Below, piece after piece: positions 1-6,906 of a stretch of DNA of 56,577 nucleotides. This DNA comes from Pseudomonas pudica (lineage in GTDB: Bacteria > Pseudomonadota > Gammaproteobacteria > Pseudomonadales > Pseudomonadaceae): contig NZ_JADLJS010000037.1 in NCBI RefSeq assembly GCF_015680405.1, positions 1 through 56,577 of the forward strand, in the 5' to 3' direction. Position 1 is the first letter of the stretch. The number at the start of each line of letters is the position of its first letter. The notes beneath the pieces were generated by a model, which made no database searches, was not told the DNA's origin, and saw nothing but the letters and a program-made list of their open reading frames with translations. The position numbers and the translations under genes were made by a program.

Positions 1-118
1 CGGTCTTGCTCCCGGGAGTACGCGCTGCAGGCCCCATCCATGGGGCCTCAGCGCTTGACGGGCATCCATGCCCGTCACCTCCCTCCGCAAGCCCTCTGCT
101 CGGCCTCCTGAAGTCGCG

Positions 119-184
119 AAGATCAAGATCAAGATCAAGATCAAGAGCAAGAGCAAGAGCAAGAGCAAGAGCAAGAGCAAGAGC
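119..184. repeat. Hexanucleotide tandem repeat (AAGATC)4(AAGAGC)7
   Basis: Four perfect AAGATC units are followed directly by seven perfect AAGAGC units. All frames stay open through it, giving alternating Lys-Ile/Lys-Ser or Arg-Ser/Arg-Ala peptides, but no gene can be supported. Positions 1-118 hold a short palindromic GGCCCCATCCATGGGGCC hairpin and otherwise nothing I recognise. Confidence 0.9.
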
Positions 185-213
185 AGGGGAATTGCCTGGG
201 TTTCAGGTTACTC

Positions 214-474
214 TCACTTTGAATGCACCGTAATCGCCACCAACCGCACCACCACCGGCCTGACCATCAACACACAAACGAACGCCACAGGCATCGCCAA
301 CTGGTAAGCCTTCAGCACCTTGCCAAGGTATTCAGGGTTGATCCCCCCATTCGCCGCCGTGATCACGAAACACATCAATAGCGCCATGATGGACGACATG
401 TAGAAGGCAAAAACATAGGGCGTGGCGCCCGGGTGCAATTTGCGTCGGCTGCGCGTCTGGGACAGGTTGCTCAT
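214..474 (-). CDS. DUF2798 family small membrane protein
   Basis: An 86-residue protein with a basic N-terminus and two predicted membrane helices (about residues 22-43 and 55-80), the second ending in a PVVVRLV segment. The pattern PYVFAFYMSSIMALLM, then a loop, then AMPVAFVCVLMVRP matches the DUF2798 family of two-helix inner-membrane proteins, whose function is unknown. I chose the start at MSNLSQ because AGGAG lies just upstream; an upstream in-frame Met at 528 has no such support. It is divergent from the LysR gene at 588, so that regulator may control it, but this is only an inference from position. Confidence 0.7.
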   Translation of the reverse strand: MSNLSQTRSRRKLHPGATPYVFAFYMSSIMALLMCFVITAANGGINPEYLGKVLKAYQLAMPVAFVCVLMVRPVVVRLVAITVHSK

Positions 475-587
475 GCGAACTCCTGAAAGGTAAGTAGAGG
501 CGCAGGTTAGCAACGCATCCGGTAGCAACTGTAGACCAGCCGCATTGAGTTCTTTATAAAGAGATTCTTACGAATCCAGGGCTCAGC

Positions 588-1517
588 ATGGATCTGCTCA
601 ACGCCATTCGCAGCTTCATCAAGGTGGTCGAAGCCGGCAGCATCGCCGCCGGGGCCCGCAATCTGGGCCTGAGCCCGGCCGCGGTCAGCCAGAACCTGGC
701 GCGACTGGAAGGCCGCTTGCAGGTTCGCCTGCTCAGCCGCACCACCCGCAGTATGGCGCTGACACCCGCTGGCACCCAGTATTACGAACGCGTCAGGCAC
801 ATCGAGCGCGACCTGGCCTTGGCCGAACAGGCCGTCACCACCCCCGACAGTGAGCCCCAAGGGCGGCTGTGCATTGCTTCGACGTCCGCCTTCGGTCGTC
901 ACGTGCTGGCGCCATTGATACCCGCGTTCAGTGCCCGCTACCCACTGCTTTCGATAGAGTTGATAACGACTGATCGCCGGGTCAACCACGCCCGGGAGGA
1001 TGTGGACGTGAGCCTGCGCATTGCTCCGCAACTCGAAGACCAATTGTTGGCCCGGCATATCGCCCGTATCCCGTTCATTTGCTGTGCCTCGCCCGGTTAC
1101 CTGCAAAGCGCCGGCGTGCCGGCCACGCCCGAGGCCTTGCGTGAGCACCGCTGCCTGGTGTTCCGCTACCCGGTGGATGGGCGCTTCCTGCGTTGGGGGT
1201 TCATGCGCGACGGGCTGCGGTTCGAGGCAGAGTTCGGCAGCGTATTGATCAGCGACGACATAGACGCCCTGACCCAGATGGCACTGCACGATGGCGGCAT
1301 CACCCGCCTGGCCGAGTTCATCGTACGGCCGCATTTGGCCACCGGGGCGCTGGTGCCGTTGTTCGAATACAGCGATAGCGGCCAGGCCTATGCCCAGACC
1401 GAACCGATGGATATCTACCTTTGCCTGGCCGACCGCTTCGCCATGACCACCAAGGTGCGTGTGTTCATGGACTACCTGCGCGAATGCCTGGGCGACAGCT
1501 GGCAGGTGCAGGCATGA
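588..1517 (+). CDS. LysR-family transcriptional regulator
   Basis: A 309-residue protein of standard LysR length. The N-terminal winged helix-turn-helix (about residues 1-60) includes AVSQNLARLEGRLQVRLL and the following RTTRSMALTPAG. The rest is a periplasmic-binding-protein-like effector domain. The sequence resembles the CrgA/AaeR-like subgroup (MDLLNAIRSFIKVVEAGS opening). It is divergent from the DUF2798 gene and convergent with the FadL-type porin, with which it shares a terminator. Ligand and target are not evident. Confidence 0.9.
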   Translation: MDLLNAIRSFIKVVEAGSIAAGARNLGLSPAAVSQNLARLEGRLQVRLLSRTTRSMALTPAGTQYYERVRHIERDLALAEQAVTTPDSEPQGRLCIASTSAFGRHVLAPLIPAFSARYPLLSIELITTDRRVNHAREDVDVSLRIAPQLEDQLLARHIARIPFICCASPGYLQSAGVPATPEALREHRCLVFRYPVDGRFLRWGFMRDGLRFEAEFGSVLISDDIDALTQMALHDGGITRLAEFIVRPHLATGALVPLFEYSDSGQAYAQTEPMDIYLCLADRFAMTTKVRVFMDYLRECLGDSWQVQA

Positions 1518-1542
1518 AAAAACCGCCACGAGGGCGGTTTTT
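1517..1542. terminator. Bidirectional intrinsic terminator between LysR gene and fadL
   Basis: A CCGCC/GGCGG stem with a short ACGAG loop is flanked by A-tract on the left and T-tract on the right, so it can terminate the convergent genes on both strands. It overlaps the LysR stop codon. Confidence 0.85.
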
Positions 1543-1559
1543 CATATAGCGCGTACGAA

Positions 1560-2825
1560 TCAGAAGCGGTAGGTAAGGGATGCACCGATACCGTGAGCAC
1601 TGTTCTCGTACTTGGCCCGGTAGCTGCCCTTGGTCGCGCTGGCCAGATTCACCTTGACGTCCTCTTCCCACAGGTAGGAGTAAGCGACGTCGATGGTCAT
1701 GTCGTCGTTCGGGCTCCAGCCTGCACCCAGGCTGAATATCCGGCGGTCGCCAGTCGGGATACGCGGCGAGCGGTCGTGGTTGTTGGTGGGCGCCTGGTCG
1801 ACAGTGAAGCCGGTACGCAGCACCCACTCCTTGTTGACCTTGTACGATGCACCGATGGCATGAGCCCAGGTATCATGCCAGTTCTGCTCTTCGGTGATGG
1901 TCTGGAACGCCGAACCTGCCAGTGGTGCCGGAACATCGTTCTGCACGGTAATGTCTTTCAGGCGGCTCCAACGCGTCCAGGTGCTACCTGCGTACAGGGT
2001 CCACTGGTCGTCCAGTTCATGGGTAACCGAGAGGTCGACCGATTCTGGTGTCTTGATTTTCAGCGTAGCGTCGAACTTGTTGCCGTTGAACGGCCCGATC
2101 AGCGGGGTGCTGACACGGGTCTTGCCCTCGAGCTTGTAGTCGACCATCGAGTGGTAAGTCAGGCCGACGCGGGTGCGGTCGGTGGCTTGTACCAGGATAC
2201 CGATGTTGTAGCCGACGGCAGTATCGTCACCCTTGATCTTCACTTCGCCGTCATTACGACCCGGGGTGAACGGGTTGATCAGGTTCGAGCCCAGTTCCCC
2301 CTCGATGCGGTTGATGGTCGGGCCAAAACCGATCGAGACCTTGTCGTTGAATGCGTAGCTGACGGTCGGCTGGAATGTGACAACCTGTACGTGGCTCTTC
2401 TTGCCCCAGTAACGTGCGGCGTCATCGCTGCCATAGTCGGTTACCAGGCCGAACGGTACGTAGACACCAAAGCCGACGCTCCAGTGGTCGTCGATCGGTT
2501 TGACGTAGTAACCCATGGGTACGCCAACGACAGGCACCATATCACCATCGGTTTCCCCCCCGAGATTGCTGCCCGGGCCCGAGATGTCGGTCTTGGCGAT
2601 GACGGCTGCGCCGCCCACGGTGAACTGTTCGCGCTTGAGGCGGGACATGCCGGCCGGGTTGCCAAAAACGGTGCTGGCATCTTCGGCAGAGGAAGAACGT
2701 CCCGCGAAACCTGTCCCCATGCTGCTGATGCTCTGTTCGTTCAGCGCGAAGCCGCTCGCGAGCAGTTGGCTGGAAGCGAGTGCGACGGCTACGCCGAGGG
2801 AGGCTTTGAGCATTACTTTTTTCAT
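1560..2825 (-). CDS. fadL: FadL/OmpP1-family outer-membrane transporter
   Basis: A 421-residue outer-membrane beta-barrel of the FadL/TodX family, which takes up long-chain fatty acids and other hydrophobic compounds. It begins with a signal peptide (MKKVMLKASLGVAVALASS, cleavage near ALASG) and then the family N-terminal signature SGFALNEQS...GRSSSAEDASTVFGNPAGM, the hatch segment. It ends with alternating strands and a C-terminal Phe (LTYRF), as outer-membrane barrels do. AAGGAG precedes the start. The upstream region holds repeated TAGGAC half-sites. Substrate is not readable from sequence; long-chain fatty acid is the family default. Confidence 0.88.
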   Translation of the reverse strand: MKKVMLKASLGVAVALASSQLLASGFALNEQSISSMGTGFAGRSSSAEDASTVFGNPAGMSRLKREQFTVGGAAVIAKTDISGPGSNLGGETDGDMVPVVGVPMGYYVKPIDDHWSVGFGVYVPFGLVTDYGSDDAARYWGKKSHVQVVTFQPTVSYAFNDKVSIGFGPTINRIEGELGSNLINPFTPGRNDGEVKIKGDDTAVGYNIGILVQATDRTRVGLTYHSMVDYKLEGKTRVSTPLIGPFNGNKFDATLKIKTPESVDLSVTHELDDQWTLYAGSTWTRWSRLKDITVQNDVPAPLAGSAFQTITEEQNWHDTWAHAIGASYKVNKEWVLRTGFTVDQAPTNNHDRSPRIPTGDRRIFSLGAGWSPNDDMTIDVAYSYLWEEDVKVNLASATKGSYRAKYENSAHGIGASLTYRF

Positions 2826-2917
2826 TATTAGAAAACTCCTTGGGATCTCCGGGGCGAAAAGCTACCAACAATTCACGCGCCGCGCTATAGCCTCAATCGC
2901 GGGAGATAGAGCAGTTT

Positions 2918-2975
2918 TGTAGGACAATCCGACCAAAATTCCCTTTTTTCCGGGTGCGTTGTAGGACGCGTCCTA
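2918..2975. promoter_or_regulatory. TAGGAC half-sites and 14-bp palindrome upstream of fadL
   Basis: TTGTAGGAC occurs twice (near 2917 and 2959). The second copy is part of the perfect palindrome TAGGACGCGTCCTA at 2962-2975, which overlaps the stop codon of the neighbouring gene. It looks like an operator for the fadL promoter, but no regulator is identified. Confidence 0.4.
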
Positions 2976-3455
2976 AGATGCCTGCGGCAATCTCTGATCT
3001 ATGCAGGTATGCCAGGCGTGGGTGAAGTCGCGCAGGCGACCTTGGGGGTTGAAAATCTGCCGCCAGATCCGCGCCAGTGCGAGAAGGTCGTCGGCGGCAG
3101 GCAGTGGCGTGGCCTGCTCTTCAACGAGCATCCAGGCAATTGCGGTGGAATAGCGCAGGTTTACGGTGAGTTCCAGGTGCGGGCCGCCCAGGAAGGCATG
3201 CTGGCTGGCCAAGCCGCGGACCAGGCTTGCCAGGTCGGGGTCACGGGCAAGGTAGTCGTCCCAGATCGCCTGGTGACGGTGTTCGCCGATACGGTACAGG
3301 CCATGCCCACGACGGTCGTGCAAGGCCGACCCCAGGGCCGACTGGCTGGCGGCGATGCCCAGCAACAAGGCTTCGGCGCTGGCGCAGTGACGGTTCAGGT
3401 AGACCAGGGTAGGTCGGATCACATACTGACACAATTCATTCGCCGCGATACCCAT
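2973..3455 (-). CDS. Uncharacterised protein resembling small phage-type proteins
   Basis: A 160-residue soluble protein without signal peptide. The pattern QYVIRPTLVYL, ALLLGIAASQS, HQAIWDDYL and LPAADDLLALARIWRQIFNPQG resembles from memory a family of about 150-residue proteins encoded in Pseudomonas phages and pyocin-like regions, where the equivalent segments read RP..L..L, GTA.QES, THDD.W and YWK..YNT. No phage genes surround it, so if the resemblance holds it is a domesticated single gene. GAGGGC lies at ribosome-binding distance. Function unknown. Confidence 0.55.
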   Translation of the reverse strand: MGIAANELCQYVIRPTLVYLNRHCASAEALLLGIAASQSALGSALHDRRGHGLYRIGEHRHQAIWDDYLARDPDLASLVRGLASQHAFLGGPHLELTVNLRYSTAIAWMLVEEQATPLPAADDLLALARIWRQIFNPQGRLRDFTHAWHTCIDQRLPQAS

Positions 3456-3704
3456 GATGCCCTCGAGCAGTTAAGGGCCGGACGGGCGCTGGAGCTTGGC
3501 AGCTGGTAAGTGATCAGGCCCGCCGGAAGCGGCAAGCACCGCTCGAGTTGAAGTGTAGTGTGATAATCGTGGTGTAAAGGGCTGTTTTTAAATCGATTGC
3601 TGCCTGACGTACCGGGCTATATGCCTTAAGGCAATTACGCCATGAACGTTCAGGCAGGCTTGCGATGGGATGATTCAGCGCTTGAATACCGCAGTATTCG
3701 CCGC

Positions 3705-3929
3705 TCACGCGGTGAGCGACTGGCGGGTTCGGGCGATGACCGCCTGCAGCGGTTCACTGCGGCTGTACTGTTCAGGGTACAGGCGCTCGGTGTGGCAAGC
3801 GACGCCGTGTTCGTCTACCAGGGTGAAGCTGAAGCTGCCCTTGCGTGGGGCAACGATGAGGCACTTCAACGGCGAGAAGGCCTGGGAGAGGGTGCCAATG
3901 GCAGCCTGAATCTGATGATGAGTTTGCAT
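3705..3929 (-). CDS. Small Pseudomonas protein, DUF3509-like
   Basis: A 74-residue protein starting MQTHHQIQAAIG, preceded by AGGA at a suitable distance. The layout (AFSPLKC, then a charged PRKGSFSFTLVDEHG beta-hairpin, then YPEQYSRSEPLQAVIARTRQSL) resembles the small pseudomonad-restricted DUF3509 proteins. There is no signal peptide or membrane segment. The function of such proteins is unknown. The longer in-frame extension to 4106 lacks a convincing start. Confidence 0.5.
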   Translation of the reverse strand: MQTHHQIQAAIGTLSQAFSPLKCLIVAPRKGSFSFTLVDEHGVACHTERLYPEQYSRSEPLQAVIARTRQSLTA

Positions 3930-4881
3930 ATTGTTGGATGTTCCTGCTTTAAACACGGGGGTTATGATCCGTGCATGATAGAAACGTTCCAGTGACGCCT
4001 TTATTAAGGGACGAACGAACCTGACTGGAACAGGGCAGCCAGAGGGAGCGCATTCAAAGGTGGGCGCATGGGCTGACTGGTAGGTACTTCGGAAGGCAGG
4101 CAGCACGCCGGGGCCAAGGTTCTAGGCCGTCGGTATGGGATCCTGATCAATCTGTCACGTGATTCGTGCTTGAGCAGCGCGTGGCTTGCGAGTGAATCAT
4201 CGAATGGGCCGGTCCTAGTTTCAGCAGCGCCACCCTTGGGAGGAGCGGTTCTGCAAGGACGCTTCAGGCCAGAATTGACTTTCAGCTTGGTACTAACGAG
4301 ACGCACCTTAGCGGAAATACCGGTGCTTGGCAAGCATTTCATGTTTGTTCAGCTTAGCCGGGCAGTATGGCGCGTATTTGCCCTGCTGGGAAGAGGGAGC
4401 AAAAGGCCCGCATCCAGGCTGATGTACCGATTTCGTGCACTCAAATGAAGGTTTATGGTGCACTTGTTCACATTCGGAGCATTGCTTGCAACTGCCTCGC
4501 AGCACGCTGCGGCAGCCTCGCCAATGCCTTGACTGGGCGGTTAAGTCAATGAAAAAAAACACTATTTTTAGCTGGTGAAAAAATCGTCAGTTTGAGCGAA
4601 AGCCCCAGTTCATAGGGGTTTGCGGGGGATGGGAGGGGGTTGTCCACCGAGTTATCCACAGGAACTGTGGATTGTCCCCGGCGCTTGCTCTAGGACGGGC
4701 GTGCCAGCACTACATTGTACTGTCCGACAATCGACGTGCTCCGAAAGACCTATTGGTCATCCTCTTGAAAACGTCAAGAAAAGATCATTGAAAATTTTTT
4801 CAATCCTCCGGAAATAGAAAGGCCAAGGCGCAAGAAAAAGGGTAGAGTGGCGCGCCTTTCGAGTTGCCAAACCTGTTGCTC
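3930..4881. other. Gene-poor 950-bp stretch
   Basis: No open frame here looks like a real protein: the candidates are short, rich in Cys/Arg/Pro and lack ribosome-binding sites. The right half is less GC-rich than its surroundings. It holds an inverted DnaA-box-like repeat at 4652-4673, a CCCC/GGGG hairpin near 4600-4621, and an A/T palindrome ATTGAAAATTTTTTCAAT near 4787-4804 before the Sel1 gene. A small RNA is possible but cannot be shown from the sequence alone. Confidence 0.5.
4652..4673. promoter_or_regulatory. DnaA-box-like inverted repeat
   Basis: A consensus DnaA box TTATCCACA (4652-4660) is followed after GAA by its inverted partner; the arms ATCCACAG/CTGTGGAT are perfect. A second, longer inverted pair occurs at 39701-39731. 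Confidence 0.5.
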
Positions 4882-5301
4882 ATGAAGTTTCGCGGTAAAC
4901 CCCTCGCCAGCCCCGCTGCATCAATGCCTGCGCCTCCCCCCAAACGGTTCTCCCTCAAAGTGGCTTTGTGGCTGCTCGATAACCCGCGCCTGGGTGACAA
5001 GCCGCAGGTCAAGCACCTTGCCGGGCGCCTGTTGAAACAGCCGGCGCGTCAGGGCGTGGTCGTGGCGCAAAGCCGCCTGGGGCAGATGTTGTGCCGCGAT
5101 TGCGGCAATGCCCGTGACCGGCGTATTGGCCATGAACTGCTGCGCCAGGCCGCCCGTGCTGGTGACCGGCGTGCGCAGCTGGAGTTTGCGCGGCTGTGCC
5201 AGCACAGCGAGCCGGAGCAGGCTCGGTACTGGCTGGAGCTGGCGGCGGGACAGGGGTCGCAGGAGGCGCGGCGGCTTTTGAGGCAGTGGTTCCATGCCTG
5301 A
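4882..5301 (+). CDS. Sel1-repeat (TPR-like) protein
   Basis: A 139-residue protein with a basic N-terminus and alpha-helical repeats from about residue 45 onward. The segments VVVAQSRLGQMLCRDCGNARD, GHELLRQAARAGDRRAQLEFARLC and ARYWLELAAGQGSQEARRLL carry the AxxGxxxAxxxL spacing of Sel1 repeats, which mediate protein-protein contacts. No signal peptide, so cytoplasmic. I took the Met of MKFRGK as start because the upstream alternative at 4864 adds only six residues; neither has a strong Shine-Dalgarno. It precedes rmuC with a REP-like palindrome between them. Confidence 0.75.
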   Translation: MKFRGKPLASPAASMPAPPPKRFSLKVALWLLDNPRLGDKPQVKHLAGRLLKQPARQGVVVAQSRLGQMLCRDCGNARDRRIGHELLRQAARAGDRRAQLEFARLCQHSEPEQARYWLELAAGQGSQEARRLLRQWFHA

Positions 5302-5318
5302 GGTATATTGCCAGCAGT

Positions 5319-5350
5319 GGCCTCTTCGTGGGTGAACCCGCGAAAAGGCC
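5319..5350. repeat. Single REP-like palindrome
   Basis: GGCCTCTTCGTGGGTGAACC CGCGAAAAGGCC is one half of the REP palindrome that is paired elsewhere in this window. Confidence 0.7.
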
Positions 5351-5418
5351 GGAGCAGGCAACACACCGCTCAGGCTGATAAGCTGCGATGCATTCATCCA
5401 GGATCATTCGGGGTAAGC

Positions 5419-6906
5419 ATGACAGTGGATCTGGCCAGCATTCTGCTGGGCTTGGTGGCAGGTGCAGTACCTTGCCTGGGTTGGGTCATGCAGGTGCAGC
5501 GCCGCCAGGGCGCGCGGCAAGGCGAGCAGGCCTTGCTCGAAGAGCGCCTCAATGCTGCCCAACTGGCCCTGGCCGGCCTGCAGGCGCAACTGGACGCCAG
5601 CCGCGACGAGGTCAGCGACCTCAGCGAAGCCAACACCGTCAAGCAGACCCAGCTGGCCGCCCTGGGCCGTGAGCTGGAACTGCTGCAGATCGACCGCGAC
5701 AACGCCCGTGACGCCGCCCACGCCTGGAACCTCGAGCGTGCCAACCGCGAAGCCGAACTGCGCCGCCTGGAGGCCCAGACCGCACGCCTGGACGCCGAAC
5801 TGCGCGAGCAGCAGGAAAGCCACCAACAGCGTCTGGAAGACCTGCAGGAAGCCCGCGACACACTGCGCGCTCAATTCGCCGACATGGCTACCAAGATCTT
5901 CGACGAGCGCGAGCAGCGCTTCGCCCAGACCAGCCAGCAGCACCTCGGCCAGTTGCTCGACCCGCTCAAGGAGCGCATCCAGGCCTTCGAAAAACGTGTG
6001 GAGGAAAGCTACCAGCAGGAAGCCCGCGAGCGCTTCTCGCTGGGCAAGGAGCTGGAGCGCCTGCAGCAACTCAACCTGCGCCTGTCCGACGAAGCTACCA
6101 ACCTGACCCAGGCGCTGAAGGGCCAGAAAACCCAGGGCAACTGGGGGGAGCTGATCCTGGAGCGGGTACTGGAGCATGCCGGCCTGGAAAAGGGCCGCGA
6201 ATACCAGACCCAGGTCAGCCTCAAGAGCGCCGATGGCGAGCGCTTCCAGCCTGATGTGCTGATCATGCTGCCCGGCGACAAGCAGGTAGTGGTGGATGCC
6301 AAGGTCAGCCTCACCGCCTACCAGCAGTTCGTCGCCGGCAACGACGAGGCCGCGCTCAAGCAGCATGTGCAGTCACTGCGCAGCCACGTCAAAGGCCTGT
6401 CGAGCAAGGACTACAACCGCCTCGAGGGCCTGCACAGCCTGGATTTCGTGCTGCTGTTCGTGCCGATCGAGGCCGCCTTCTCGGCAGCCCTGCAGGCGGA
6501 GCCGAACCTGTTCCAGGAAGCCTTCGACCGGCAGATAGTGATCGTCAGCCCGACCACCTTGCTAGCCACCTTGCGGGTGATCGACAGCCTGTGGAAGCAG
6601 GAACGCCAGGGCCAGAACGCCCGCGAGATCGCCGAGCGCGCCGGCTGGCTGTACGACAAGTTCGTGCTGTTCATCCAGGACCTGGACGAGTTGGGCAGCC
6701 GCCTGCAGCAGGTGGACAAGGCCTATGCCGCCGCGCGCAACAAGCTGTGTGAAGGGCGCGGCAACCTGGTCAGCCGCAGCGAACAGCTGAAGCTGCTGGG
6801 CGCCCGCGCCAGCAAGAGCCTGCCGGCCGACCTGCTGGAGCGGGCGCTTTCCGACGAGGCGTTGCCGGACGAAGCGCTTACTGAACCAGGCTCAGATGGC
6901 GATTGA
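5419..6906 (+). CDS. rmuC: DNA recombination protein RmuC
   Basis: A 495-residue RmuC homologue, a protein reported to limit recombination at inverted repeats. One N-terminal membrane anchor (ILLGLVAGAVPCLGWVM) leads into a long coiled coil (about residues 25-190, rich in Glu/Gln/Arg heptads), then the nuclease-like RmuC domain (about 230-440) with GNWGELILERVLEHAGL, FQPDVLIMLPGDKQVVVDAKVSL and DFVLLFVPIEAAFSAAL. The D...DAK pattern is the restriction-endonuclease-like core. I start it at MTVDLAS; the frame runs further upstream through a REP-like palindrome and is unlikely to be coding there. It ends 29 bp inside the 3' end of the convergent mxtR. Confidence 0.93.
   Translation: MTVDLASILLGLVAGAVPCLGWVMQVQRRQGARQGEQALLEERLNAAQLALAGLQAQLDASRDEVSDLSEANTVKQTQLAALGRELELLQIDRDNARDAAHAWNLERANREAELRRLEAQTARLDAELREQQESHQQRLEDLQEARDTLRAQFADMATKIFDEREQRFAQTSQQHLGQLLDPLKERIQAFEKRVEESYQQEARERFSLGKELERLQQLNLRLSDEATNLTQALKGQKTQGNWGELILERVLEHAGLEKGREYQTQVSLKSADGERFQPDVLIMLPGDKQVVVDAKVSLTAYQQFVAGNDEAALKQHVQSLRSHVKGLSSKDYNRLEGLHSLDFVLLFVPIEAAFSAALQAEPNLFQEAFDRQIVIVSPTTLLATLRVIDSLWKQERQGQNAREIAERAGWLYDKFVLFIQDLDELGSRLQQVDKAYAAARNKLCEGRGNLVSRSEQLKLLGARASKSLPADLLERALSDEALPDEALTEPGSDGD

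Noticed and set aside
6..307. Frames encoding RSRSRARARA or KIKIKSKSKS peptides
   Set aside because: They arise from the hexanucleotide repeat, which has no stop codon in any frame; no ribosome-binding site or protein family supports them.
3930..4881. Several short open frames in the gap (for example 4004-4342 minus, 4170-4448 plus, 4620-4817 plus)
   Set aside because: No Shine-Dalgarno, unusual Cys/Arg/Pro composition and no recognisable family.
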